This document shows, piece by piece, positions 19,415 to 28,600 of a stretch of 64,000 nt of DNA (its first letter is position 1; every line of letters starts with the position of its first letter). Below the pieces are notes generated by a model. That model searched no databases. It was not told the origin of the DNA and saw nothing but the letters and a program-made list of their open reading frames with translations. Position numbers and translations under genes: made by a program. The DNA is from Streptococcus anginosus (GTDB taxonomy: Bacteria; Bacillota; Bacilli; Lactobacillales; Streptococcaceae). The stretch lies in NCBI RefSeq assembly GCF_001697145.1, contig NZ_CP012719.1:840501-904500 (forward strand), given 5' to 3'.

Positions 19415-20110
19415 ATGCGTGAAGAACGTCCTATTATTGCCCTTGATTTTCCGTCATTTGATGATGTCAAGGAGTTTTTGGAGCATTTTCCAGAAGACGA
19501 AAAGCTCTATGTCAAAATCGGTATGGAATTTTTCTATGCCATTGGTCCGGAAATTGTGCATTATCTGAAAGGTTTGGGACACAGCATTTTCCTAGATTTG
19601 AAATTGCACGACATTCCAAATACAGTGCGCTCTGCCATGTCAGTTTTGAGAACCTTTGGGATTGATATGGTGACGGTTCATGCGGCAGGTGGCGTGGAAA
19701 TGATGCGAGAAGCCAAGAAGGTTTTAGGTGATCAGGCAAAGCTCGTAGCAGTGACCCAGCTGACTTCTACCAGTGAGGAAGATATGAGAGATTGCCAAAA
19801 TATCCAAACAACTGTTTCAGAATCTGTTGTCAACTATGCCTGCAAAGCTAAGGAAGCTGGACTGGACGGAGTTGTTTGTTCGGCTCAGGAGGTTAAGCTG
19901 ATTAAAGCCGCAACATCAGAAGATTTTCTGTGCGTCACTCCAGGTATTCGACCAGCTGGTTCTGAAATCGGGGATCAAAAACGGGTTATGACGCCGCAAG
20001 AAGCTCATCAAATTGGTAGTGATTACATTGTGGTTGGGCGTCCAATCACACGAGCAACTGATCCAGTAGCTGCTTACCGATCTATAAAGGCGGAATGGGT
20101 GAATGGTTAG
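19415..20110 (+). CDS. pyrF: Orotidine-5'-phosphate decarboxylase
   Basis: Converts OMP to UMP, the last step of de novo synthesis. The 231-residue TIM-barrel has IALDFPSF at the N-terminus, the catalytic D-x-K-x-x-D array in [12 protein letters not shown], and the phosphate-binding segment [10 protein letters not shown] 19415 follows AAGGAG. First gene after its own PyrR attenuator; its 3' end overlaps the next ORF by 8 bases. Confidence 0.97.
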   Translation: MREERPIIALDFPSFDDVKEFLEHFPEDEKLYVKIGMEFFYAIGPEIVHYLKGLGHSIFLDLKLHDIPNTVRSAMSVLRTFGIDMVTVHAAGGVEMMREAKKVLGDQAKLVAVTQLTSTSEEDMRDCQNIQTTVSESVVNYACKAKEAGLDGVVCSAQEVKLIKAATSEDFLCVTPGIRPAGSEIGDQKRVMTPQEAHQIGSDYIVVGRPITRATDPVAAYRSIKAEWVNG

Positions 20111-20429
20111 AAAAATTTATCGAGCAATCATTGATAGACCCATCGGTTATCAAGATAGTTTTGGAAATCGTTATCCTATCAACTATGGTTATATTCCGGA
20201 TTTATTTGCTGGAGACGGCGAAGAACAAGATGTTTATATCATTTCAGAAAAAATACGAGAACCTTTGAAATCTTTTGAAGGAGAATTGATTGCTGTTATT
20301 CACCGTCAAGATGATGTGGAGGATAAGTGGGTACTGACCTCTACAAATGAGAATATTACCATAGAAGATATTAAAGAAAAGACATATTTTTTGGAACAAT
20401 TTTTTGTTTCCACTATTGAATTATTGTAA
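20103..20429 (+). CDS. Small inorganic-pyrophosphatase-like protein in the pyrF-pyrE operon
   Basis: A 108-residue protein resembling the core of family I soluble pyrophosphatases: [23 protein letters not shown], then [11 protein letters not shown] (D and D of the canonical DGDPxD signature kept, the middle D replaced by E), then [12 protein letters not shown] where the D-x-x-x-x-D-x-K cluster usually lies. It lacks the longer N- and C-termini of Ppa (about 175 residues) and matches, from memory, a short Firmicute subfamily annotated as inorganic diphosphatase. Its place directly before pyrE is suggestive: orotate phosphoribosyltransferase releases pyrophosphate. Activity is untested. Confidence 0.75.
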   Translation: MVRKIYRAIIDRPIGYQDSFGNRYPINYGYIPDLFAGDGEEQDVYIISEKIREPLKSFEGELIAVIHRQDDVEDKWVLTSTNENITIEDIKEKTYFLEQFFVSTIELL

Positions 20430-20439
20430 AGGAGAAATC

Positions 20440-21069
20440 ATGACTTTAGCAAAAGATATTGCCTGTGACTTACTGAAAATTGAGGCTGTTTACTTGAAAC
20501 CGGAAGAACCTTTCACTTGGGCAAGCGGTATCAAGTCTCCAATTTATACGGACAATCGTGTGACCTTAGCCTATCCAGAAACGCGGACCTTGATTGAAAA
20601 TGGTTTTGTAGAGAAAATCAAGACTGAATTTCCAGAAGTAGAAGTCATTGCTGGAACAGCGACAGCAGGTATTCCTCACGGTGCAATTATTGCAGATAAG
20701 ATGAACTTACCGTTTGCCTATATCCGTAGCAAACCAAAAGACCACGGTGCTGGAAATCAGATTGAAGGTCGGGTAAAATCAGGTCAAAAAATGGTCGTGG
20801 TTGAGGATTTAATTTCAACTGGTGGTTCCGTTTTGGATGCCGTTGCAGCAGCGAAGCGAGAAGGTGCAGACGTCATTGGAGTAGTGGCTATTTTCACTTA
20901 CGAATTACCTCGGGCAGAAAAGAATTTTTCAGATGCAGGTGTGAAATTAGTAACCTTATCTAACTATACTGAATTGATTAATCTGGCAGAACAAGAAGGC
21001 TATGTTTCAGCAGAAGGATTGGCACTACTTGAGAAATTTAAGCATGATCAAGAAAATTGGCAGGGATAA
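20440..21069 (+). CDS. pyrE: Orotate phosphoribosyltransferase
   Basis: Joins orotate and PRPP to OMP, releasing PPi. The 209-residue protein has [16 protein letters not shown] at the N-terminus and the PRPP-binding loop [19 protein letters not shown] 20440 follows AAAGGAG; an upstream in-frame start at 20404 lies inside the preceding gene. Together with pyrF and the small pyrophosphatase-like gene it forms the last PyrR-controlled operon of the window. Confidence 0.96.
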   Translation: MTLAKDIACDLLKIEAVYLKPEEPFTWASGIKSPIYTDNRVTLAYPETRTLIENGFVEKIKTEFPEVEVIAGTATAGIPHGAIIADKMNLPFAYIRSKPKDHGAGNQIEGRVKSGQKMVVVEDLISTGGSVLDAVAAAKREGADVIGVVAIFTYELPRAEKNFSDAGVKLVTLSNYTELINLAEQEGYVSAEGLALLEKFKHDQENWQG

Positions 21070-21074
21070 GAAAG

Positions 21075-21167
21075 ATGAATCTAATAGAACTAAGTAGGAA
21101 GTATCCTCAGGCAGAAGTTTGGGCACATCCAGATGAATTTAATGAAGAAAACGGACGTAGCAAGTAA
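21075..21167 (+). CDS. Possible 30-residue ORF after pyrE
   Basis: A 30-codon ORF beginning MNLIELSRKYPQAEVWAHPD lies 5 bases after pyrE and before the terminator. It has no convincing RBS. The composition looks protein-like, so it may be a real small protein or the stub of a longer lost gene. I do not recognise it. Confidence 0.3.
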   Translation: MNLIELSRKYPQAEVWAHPDEFNEENGRSK

Positions 21168-21177
21168 TTAGACGTTA

Positions 21178-21206
21178 AGCAGCAATCTGACGATTGTTGT
21201 TTTTTT
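21178..21206 (+). terminator. Terminator of the pyrF-pyrE operon
   Basis: AGCAGCAATC (21178-21187) pairs with GATTGTTGTT (21192-21201) allowing two G-T pairs, followed by seven T. Confidence 0.8.
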
Positions 21207-21229
21207 AAATAGCGAAACACTTTAGATTT

Positions 21230-21238
21230 TGTTATAAT
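21230..21238 (+). promoter_or_regulatory. Extended -10 promoter immediately before a start codon
   Basis: TGT-TATAAT (hexamer 21233-21238) ends only 6 bases before ATG 21245, so the RNA would begin at or next to the start codon. Confidence 0.55.
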
Positions 21239-21244
21239 ATCCCT

Positions 21245-22774
21245 ATGCTAAAAACGTACTCTTTTTTCTTTGGAATCTTGCAAAAAATCATGTTAATTGT
21301 GGGCTTGCATTGGTTTTTTACTGCGATTATTCATCTAGGGACAATTTCTAGTCTGGCTTTGATTGGAGTGACGATACTAGCGTTTCTGGCTTATCGTTAT
21401 CTAGAAAATTTTAAAAAATGCTACCACTACCTGATGAAGCACAAAGTTGCTATTATGATAGCGGTGATTATATTTCAGTTAGCAATGCTTTTGTCTGCTC
21501 AATTGTTGATTCGGCGAGATGCAGCAGTTGTTTTTAACGGCGCTTTTAAGTACTTAAAAGAATCTTCTATTTCCAGCTATTTGACACGCAATCCGAATAA
21601 TCTGTTTCTCTTTTTGTATGAGCGCTTTTTTTATAATATCTTTGGAAGTTCAGCTTTATGGATTTTGCAAGGGTTAAATATATTTTATGCCGATATAACG
21701 GCTCTCATTTTGTACAAGGGAATGAAAAAACATGTGAGCAAGTCTGCTGCTGATATGACATTTAGTTTGTATGTCTTGCTAGTTGGTTTTTCACCTTATT
21801 TTTATTCGATGTACACGGATATATGGCCTCTTCCGCTCATCGCTTTACAAATATTCTTACTTTTTGATTTATTTGGGCTTCAATGGCAGGATAAAAGGGT
21901 ACTCTTCATAAAGACAATCGGATTGGGCTTGATAAGTGGTCTTGCAGTTCTGATTCGACCAACTGCGTTGATTGTCGTTATGGCAGGATTTATGTTGCTG
22001 TTTTTCAAAAAGGAATGGAAGAAATTTATCCTAATCTTTTTCACCTTTCTTTTATCATTTAGTATGGTTTCCCTTGGTGGAAGCTATCTCAAAGCGCATC
22101 AAACAGAAGTGACATTGATACAAGGGAAAGGATTGGCAAAAAGTCCTCTGCTCTTTATCGACTTAGGGTTGACTTTTATTGGACATGATCAAGAAGACGT
22201 GAAAGAGGGCTTGCTTCAATATATTGATGTTGATGAGCGAGATCGGTACAATAATGGAATGTTCAAGCAAGAAAATGTCAAAAAAGAAATCAAGCGGCGT
22301 TTAAAAGAATATTCGTTTTTAGGATTTCTCAGTCATCTTTACTATAAGCATTCATTAGCTGTTTCAGAGGGAACTCTAGGCTGGTTGTATCGAGATGTGG
22401 AATATGAGAAAACGCCCTATATTTCCCCTCTTTATCCTTATACAAAACAGAATCCTGTGGCGCAGTTTATCAGAACCTATTTTCTGAGTGTGGATAAGAG
22501 TGAGTATCGGTATTATGAGATTGTGAAGCAAGTTGTTTGGATTGTGGTGAGTCTGGGACTTGTTTTTGCCTTGTGGAAATATCGTGCAAATGATAAATTG
22601 AATTGTATCAGTCTTGCAGTTTTTGGAGGTTTGTTGTTTTTGCTCATTTTTGAAGGTGGAAAGACGCGGTATTTGATTCAATTTTTACCCCAAATCATCA
22701 TATTGTCTGCATTAGGTTTGACTGAATATTTACCAGATTGGTTAAAAAGTAAGAAAGGAGAAAAGATAGAATGA
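21245..22774 (+). CDS. Polytopic membrane protein, GT-C glycosyltransferase-like
   Basis: A 509-residue protein with about 11-12 hydrophobic segments. An extracytoplasmic loop between TM2 and TM3 starts [17 protein letters not shown], similar in placement to the catalytic loop of GT-C (mannosyl/arabinosyl-type) glycosyltransferases. A charged central loop lies after [10 protein letters not shown]. Donor and acceptor are unknown. It might act on cell wall or membrane glycans. The ATG has no Shine-Dalgarno sequence and sits at the predicted transcription start. Its stop overlaps yozE (ATGA). Confidence 0.65.
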   Translation: MLKTYSFFFGILQKIMLIVGLHWFFTAIIHLGTISSLALIGVTILAFLAYRYLENFKKCYHYLMKHKVAIMIAVIIFQLAMLLSAQLLIRRDAAVVFNGAFKYLKESSISSYLTRNPNNLFLFLYERFFYNIFGSSALWILQGLNIFYADITALILYKGMKKHVSKSAADMTFSLYVLLVGFSPYFYSMYTDIWPLPLIALQIFLLFDLFGLQWQDKRVLFIKTIGLGLISGLAVLIRPTALIVVMAGFMLLFFKKEWKKFILIFFTFLLSFSMVSLGGSYLKAHQTEVTLIQGKGLAKSPLLFIDLGLTFIGHDQEDVKEGLLQYIDVDERDRYNNGMFKQENVKKEIKRRLKEYSFLGFLSHLYYKHSLAVSEGTLGWLYRDVEYEKTPYISPLYPYTKQNPVAQFIRTYFLSVDKSEYRYYEIVKQVVWIVVSLGLVFALWKYRANDKLNCISLAVFGGLLFLLIFEGGKTRYLIQFLPQIIILSALGLTEYLPDWLKSKKGEKIE

Positions 22775-22986
22775 GAAAATCGTTTTACACTTGGTTGATG
22801 ACGGAGCGTAATCCCAAAAGCAAAGCGCCCAAGGCAATACTCGCCGATTTAGTTTTTCATGAACCGACTTTTCCTAAGCATACGGATGATTTTGATGAAG
22901 TTAGCCGCTATTTAGAAGAGCATGCTGACTTTTCCTTTAATCTTAGCGATTTTGATGCGATTTGGGAAGAATATCAGGCTCATTAG
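22771..22986 (+). CDS. yozE: YozE family (UPF0346) small protein
   Basis: A 71-residue soluble protein starting [20 protein letters not shown] and ending in an acidic [11 protein letters not shown] helix. These features and the length match the YozE SAM-like family of Firmicutes, whose function is not established. Translationally coupled to the upstream membrane protein by an ATGA overlap; RBS AAAGGAG lies inside that gene's end. Confidence 0.85.
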   Translation: MRKSFYTWLMTERNPKSKAPKAILADLVFHEPTFPKHTDDFDEVSRYLEEHADFSFNLSDFDAIWEEYQAH

Positions 22987-23019
22987 TTCAGAGAAATGAT
23001 AGAATTTTCCGAGTTACTT

Positions 23020-23028
23020 TGCTATAAT
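23020..23028 (+). promoter_or_regulatory. Extended -10 promoter of phoH
   Basis: TGC-TATAAT with hexamer at 23023-23028; no strong -35. Confidence 0.55.
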
Positions 23029-23062
23029 AATAGTAAATAATGTGAAGAAAGAGGTTCTTTAT

Positions 23063-24127
23063 TTGCAAGAACATTCAGTAGAAATTACCTTACAGCATCC
23101 GGATGATGCTTTTCATCTTTTTGGTTCCAATGAACGTCACTTGCGTTTAATGGAACAGGAGTTACAGGTAACCATTCATGCAAGGACGGAGGTTGTCCAG
23201 ATTATCGGTAGCGAAGCAGCTTGTGAGGAGACTCGCCAGGTGCTTCAAGCTCTGCTAGTTTTGGTGAATCGCGGGATGACGATTGGGACGCCAGATGTAG
23301 TGACGGCTATTACCATGGTTAAAAATGGTGAAATTGATAAGTTTGTGGCTCTGTATGAGGAAGAAATTATCAAAGATTCTTATGGCAAGCCCATTCGTGT
23401 CAAGACCCTAGGGCAGAAAGTGTATGTCGATAGCATTAAGAATCATGATGTTGTCTTTGGGATTGGACCAGCAGGGACAGGGAAGACCTTTCTTGCGGTG
23501 ACCTTGGCGGTGACAGCTCTCAAACGCGGTCAGGTCAAGCGGATTATTTTGACTCGCCCGGCGGTTGAAGCAGGGGAAAGTCTTGGTTTCTTGCCAGGAG
23601 ATCTAAAAGAAAAAGTAGATCCTTATCTGAGACCCGTTTACGATGCACTCTTCCAAATTCTTGGGAAAGAACAGACTACGCGCCTTATGGAGCGAGAAAT
23701 CATTGAGATAGCCCCTTTAGCTTATATGCGTGGACGAACATTGGATGATGCCTTTGTCATCTTAGATGAAGCGCAAAATACGACCATTATGCAGATGAAG
23801 ATGTTTTTGACCCGACTTGGTTTTAATTCCAAGATGATTGTCAATGGAGATATTAGTCAGATTGACTTGCCGAAGAACAGTAAATCAGGCCTCATTGATG
23901 CGACAGAGAAATTGAAACATATCAAGCAGATTGATTTTGTGTATTTATCTGCAAAAGATGTTGTGCGTCATCCTGTGGTTGCAGAGATTATCCAAGCTTA
24001 TGAACATTCTACTGAAATGGCGCATCATCATTTTTCTAAAGAAGAGAATTCAAGTTTAGCTAGCCACGAAATCGTCGGCGAGCCAGTCAAGGAGTCGGAA
24101 GATGATGAAGGGCTATCTCTTGACTAA
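23063..24127 (+). CDS. phoH: PhoH-family ATPase
   Basis: PhoH-like P-loop protein related to the helicase core; it probably acts on RNA, and in Bacillus homologues have been placed near rRNA maturation genes. Walker A GPAGTGKT is near residues 135-142 and Walker B FVILDEAQNT near 225. I prefer TTG 23063 (354 residues, MQEHSVEITL...) because AGAGG lies 8 bases before it. The GTG at 23042 has no RBS, although it would give 361 residues. It ends 132 bases before the next gene. Confidence 0.9.
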   Translation: MQEHSVEITLQHPDDAFHLFGSNERHLRLMEQELQVTIHARTEVVQIIGSEAACEETRQVLQALLVLVNRGMTIGTPDVVTAITMVKNGEIDKFVALYEEEIIKDSYGKPIRVKTLGQKVYVDSIKNHDVVFGIGPAGTGKTFLAVTLAVTALKRGQVKRIILTRPAVEAGESLGFLPGDLKEKVDPYLRPVYDALFQILGKEQTTRLMEREIIEIAPLAYMRGRTLDDAFVILDEAQNTTIMQMKMFLTRLGFNSKMIVNGDISQIDLPKNSKSGLIDATEKLKHIKQIDFVYLSAKDVVRHPVVAEIIQAYEHSTEMAHHHFSKEENSSLASHEIVGEPVKESEDDEGLSLD

Positions 24128-24258
24128 TCTGGACAAGTTGTACACGACTAATTTGGGGGAAGTACGCTTGCAAAAGAATCTATTACGTGACTGATGACTA
24201 TCAATGCATTGTCCTATGTCATAATCACAGGGCACAAGAAAGTAGGAAATTTGAAAAG

Positions 24259-24759
24259 ATGATTGACCAACTATCTAAGCATTACAGCTGTAGAATACTA
24301 ACTGAAAAGGATATTCCAAGTATTTTATCTTTATATGAAAGCAATCCTCTGTATTTTCAGCATTGTCCACCAGCGCCAAATTTGGAAAGTGTAAAAGAAG
24401 ACATGGCTCGTCTACCTGAAGGTAAAGCTAAGGCTGATAAGTTTTATGTTGGCTTTTGGGATAGCTCTAACCTTGTAGCTGTTATGGATTTTGTCTATGC
24501 CTATCCTGATGAGGAGACAGTTTTTATTGGTTTGTTTATGGTTGATCAAGCCTATCAGGGGAAAGGTATTGGCAGCCAGATTGTGACAGAAGCGCTAACC
24601 TATTTTGCTAAAAACTTTCGAAAAGCACGTTTGGCTTATATCAAGGGAAATCCACAATCTCAGCATTTTTGGAAAAAGCAGGGCTTCAAACCAATTGGAA
24701 GTGAGGTCAAGCAAGAACTCTATACGGGTGTTATCGTTGAACAGAGCTTAAGAGGTTAG
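24259..24759 (+). CDS. GNAT family N-acetyltransferase
   Basis: A 166-residue acetyltransferase. The acetyl-CoA loop is QGKGIGSQ in VDQAYQGKGIGSQIV, preceded by the beta-4 strand VFIGLFMV. ATG 24259 (MIDQLSKHYSCRILTEKDI) is chosen because family proteins of streptococci usually begin this way. The open frame continues to a GTG at 24187, but those extra residues look non-homologous. Substrate unknown. The stop lies two bases before the TfoX-like gene, so the two are one unit. Confidence 0.8.
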   Translation: MIDQLSKHYSCRILTEKDIPSILSLYESNPLYFQHCPPAPNLESVKEDMARLPEGKAKADKFYVGFWDSSNLVAVMDFVYAYPDEETVFIGLFMVDQAYQGKGIGSQIVTEALTYFAKNFRKARLAYIKGNPQSQHFWKKQGFKPIGSEVKQELYTGVIVEQSLRG

Positions 24760-24761
24760 AA

Positions 24762-25088
24762 ATGGCATCAAGTAAAAACTATTTGGAATTTGTTTTGGAG
24801 CAATTATCGGGATTAGATGATGTGGCTTACCGTTCTATGATGGGAGAGTATATTCTTTACTTCCGTGGTAAGATTATTGGTGGTATTTATGATAATCGCC
24901 TTTTAGTTAAACCTGTGCAAGCAGTCTTAGATAAGATTGACCAACCTTCGTTTGAGTTTCCATACGAAGGTGCCAAAGAAATGATTCTAGTGGAAGACCT
25001 TGATAATAAGGTGTTTCTAGAAGATCTGATTTTAGCTATGTATGATCAACTGCCGCTACCTAAACCTAAAAAGAAAAAGCAAATGTGA
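24762..25088 (+). CDS. TfoX N-terminal domain protein
   Basis: A 108-residue protein consisting only of the TfoX/Sxy N-terminal domain: DDVAYRSMMGEYILYFRGKIIGGIYDNRLLVK resembles the conserved MFGEY...G core. It ends in a lysine-rich tail (KPKKKKQM). In gamma-proteobacteria TfoX activates competence with CRP; the short Firmicute homologues have no assigned role. RBS AAGAGG is located in the upstream gene. Confidence 0.8.
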   Translation: MASSKNYLEFVLEQLSGLDDVAYRSMMGEYILYFRGKIIGGIYDNRLLVKPVQAVLDKIDQPSFEFPYEGAKEMILVEDLDNKVFLEDLILAMYDQLPLPKPKKKKQM

Positions 25089-25102
25089 ACAAAGCAACAA
25101 AG

Positions 25103-25123
25103 AAGCCTGCTAAGGGCTTTTTT
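25103..25123 (+). terminator. Terminator after the TfoX-like gene
   Basis: AAGCC (25103-25107) pairs with GGCTT (25115-25119), followed by TTTT. Confidence 0.55.
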
Positions 25124-25126
25124 GTT

Positions 25127-25177
25127 ATGGCTAAAAAAGGAAACCAATTTACCAGATATAGCTCCGAATTTAAATGA
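25127..25177 (+). pseudogene. Possible remnant of a transposase OrfA N-terminus
   Basis: A 16-codon frame reads MAKKGNQFTRYSSEFK and then stops. This resembles the start of IS3-family OrfA proteins (MxKKGxxFxxYSxEFK). No inverted terminal repeat or further transposase is visible, so it would be a stub. Confidence 0.4.
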
Positions 25178-25298
25178 TAGGTGGTGGAAGATTACCCCAG
25201 TGGATAAAACGTGGAAATGCATTTTTTATCTTATCAAAGTTTCAAAAGCTAAAAACATTTCGCTTGATGACTTTGAAGAGGTTGTTGCTAGTCTCTAG
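25140..25298 (+). other. Unassigned coding-like fragment
   Basis: One frame without a start codon reads ETNLPDIAPNLNDRWWKITP and later ISLDDFEEVVASL before a stop at 25296. It has protein-like composition and no stop for over 50 codons, but no RBS or start. It may be the tail of a lost gene. The rest of the 25124-25607 gap holds only AT-rich sequence and the adhesin promoter. Confidence 0.3.
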
Positions 25299-25526
25299 CT
25301 TAGCGTTGGGGTATGGGAGTTCAAGAACGATGTTAGTATTGTTTTGGCCTTTCAGAAAGTTCATAATCTCCAGTGGACTTACTCGTTGTATGAATTTTAT
25401 AGCACTTTTATTGTTTTGTTTCGTGAAATAGTCTTAATTACTTTATTCTTATCATAATAAAAATAAATCAAAGGGTGACAATCTGTCAAGAAAACTTCCT
25501 TAAAAGATATGTTTATTTTAACTGAT

Positions 25527-25555
25527 TTGAAGTATAATAGTAATTGTAGTACAAT
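25527..25555 (+). promoter_or_regulatory. Promoter of the LPXTG protein gene
   Basis: TTGAAG (25527-25532), 17 bases, TACAAT (25550-25555). An alternative -10, TATAAT, lies at 25533-25538, so two overlapping promoters are possible. Confidence 0.6.
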
Positions 25556-25607
25556 ATTGATATTATGCTATTAACTTATAAAAAATTAGAAAAAGGAGAA
25601 ATTAATT

Positions 25608-28600
25608 ATGAAGACAAAGAAGTGGATAATTTTCTTTTTATCTTTATTCGCGGTCTTTACTGTTATAGGTTTCTGGAACGTCCAGCGGGTTTCTGCTGCC
25701 AACGTTACCGATAAGGCTAAAATCGAGGACTTGAAGATTACTATCGCATCTACAGGAAGCGAGACTGAAGGAATTCATGGTTCAAATGATACTTCGATGA
25801 AATTGAAATATTCAGGTAAATTCTCATTTCCCAATGTGGCAGCTAATGAAATCAAGGATGGTGATTACTTTATCGTAAAAGCTCCAAATAACTTGAGTTT
25901 GACGGATGGTAGTCTGGATCTCATCGATAAAAACTCAAATACAAAGATGGGGACTGTGAAGGTAGAAAGTGCCAAACATCGGCTAGTATTTACCTTCAAT
26001 GACAAGGTGAAGGACAAGCAAAATATCCGTGGGGACTTTGTTGCAGAAGCAACTGAAACGCTCAAAAAAGAGGGGAAAACGGTTACCTATGTTTTACCAG
26101 ATGGTAAAAAACAGACCATCACGTATAAAGTGAATAAATATCAACAGACTGAAGTGATTGGAGAAACTATTACAAAGTACGGTTATAACGATAACAATAA
26201 GGCGAGGGCACATTTTCAAATGAAAATTAATCGCGCTAAGAAAGATATGACTGGACATGTGGTAAAAATTACGGATGATGTTTCAAAGGGAGCCTTCGCT
26301 AACTATGTGGAAGATACTTTCTATATGTATGAAGCAGAATTTGAGACGACGAATACGAATTCATCTGCTCTTAAACATATAGGTGATAAATACGAAATCA
26401 CAACCGATCCGGAGGCATACAAGGCTGACTCAGATAAAAAGGCTTTGTTGACCTTTGTCAATGGGAAACGAGGATTTGAGTTGCTCATGCCGACCAATAT
26501 GGGAACAAAGAGCTTTTTCTTAACGTATGATACGTCCTCACCAGCAGATACTTCAACGATAAGTAACTCAGCGCAGTACTTGATTGATAACCAACCACAA
26601 CTTATTTGGGAAAAATACGGAGGTAGTACTGGAACCAAAACAGAAGCAACGTTTAATTTAAAGACGGTTAAATCTGTAGGTGCAACTGTTACTGCTGATA
26701 TTGCTGGAAAGATCAAAATTACTAAATTCGATGAAGCTGATGCAGATGTTAAGTTGAAAGATGTTAAATTTGACATTATTGATAAAGCGACTAATAAAGT
26801 AGTTGATACAGTGGTAACGGATGAAAACGGTATTGCTCTTTCAAAGGCTCTCAATGATGGGAAGTATATTGTCAAAGAAAAGAAAACGAAGTCGGGTTAC
26901 ATTGTTAATAGTCAAGAGTTTGAAGTAGAATTGAAAGAAGGAAAAGGTGTTCCGCTCAACATCTCTAATAAACGTGTGACAGTTGATTTTAAAGCAACCA
27001 AGACTTGGGTAGGCGGAAAGAAAACTGACTACAAAGAAGTCAAACTTGGCTTGTATGTCCACAAGAAAGGACAAACTGTTGCAGATTCAAAACCTGTCTC
27101 AGGGAACTATACTCCTGAGGTAACTGAGTCCAATGGTGTTTATACTTACGAGTGGAAAAATCAACTACCTAAGTATGATGTAGATGGAACCACAGAGTTA
27201 GTCTACTCTGTTCGCGAACTTCAAGATGAGACAGCTTTGCCTTTGGAAGGAAATGAAAAAGTCGAAATAGGTAGCCACAACTACGTTGTCTCTTACAATG
27301 ACGAGATGACCAAAATCACCAATACTTATCTTCCTCCACAGACAAATGTGACTGCTAAGAAAGTATGGTCTGGTGGTAAGGCTGATGCCCGTCCAAAATT
27401 CTATTTCAAACTGTATCGTACATTAGAAGGTGGAACTGAGGAAGCTGTAGCTGATGCTGAGAAGAAAGAAGTTCCAAAGACAGATGGAACTGTTGAATGG
27501 ACCAATCTTCCTGCGACAGATGCAAATGCTACGAAGTACACTTATAGTGTTAAAGAAGTAGATGCTCAGGAAAAACCAGTCACTACCGTAGGCGGCTACA
27601 CAGCCAATCAAACAGATGCTACGACTGTCACAAATACATATAAATTATTACCAACTAAAACTGATATCTTCGTTGATAAAGAATTGACTGGTAATCGTCC
27701 GACTCCTCTTCAAGCAGATGAATTTGAATTCATCTTGAAAGATGAGAAAGGAACCGAAGTTCAACGCGCTAAAAATGATGCCAATGGTCATGTTGTCTTC
27801 AAGGATATTCCTTTCGACAAGGAAGGACAGTACAAATTCACTATTGTTGAAGCTCATGCTGGTCAAACGATTAACGGTGTGACTCACGATTCAAGAAGTG
27901 TTCACGTCACCGTTTCTGTGTATGATCCTGGACAAGGTAAACTTGTTGCAACACCTCTTTATAACCAGATTTCTGCTTTAATGGCTCCTTTTGCGAATTT
28001 CGCAAGTTCTGACTCATTGCTTCCTCCTGGAGCCATTTCTGTCATTGATAATGGTGGAATTCAGAAATTCGTAAATACTTATAAAGCTGAAAAAGCAAAG
28101 ATGCGTCTTGGAGTGAAGAAAACACTTACAGGTCGTGAGTTGAAAGCTAATGAGTTCGAGTTCACTTTGACCGATAAAGATGGCAATGTTAAAGAAACTG
28201 TTAAGAATGACAAAGAAGGAAATGTTAAGTTCTCAGAATTAACATTTGCTACTGCTGGAATCTATACTTATAAGATTGCTGAAAAAGTAGGAAATATTCC
28301 TGGGGTAACTTATGATACCAAGACTATCACTGCTACGATTACAGTGACTGATAACGGTAAAGGCACCCTTGAATCAACTGTTGTCTATGACGATGAAAAG
28401 CCATTCACCAACAAATACACACCAGCACCGGCAACCAAAGTAAAAATTGCTGGTAAGAAAGTGCTAGAAGGTAAAACACTGGAAGCAGGCAAATATAACT
28501 TTGCCCTGAAAAAGACAGATGGCAGCGTCGTTCAAACTGTTACTAATGATGTGGACGGAAACTTTGCTTTTGACGAATTGACTTACGATGAAAACCAAGT

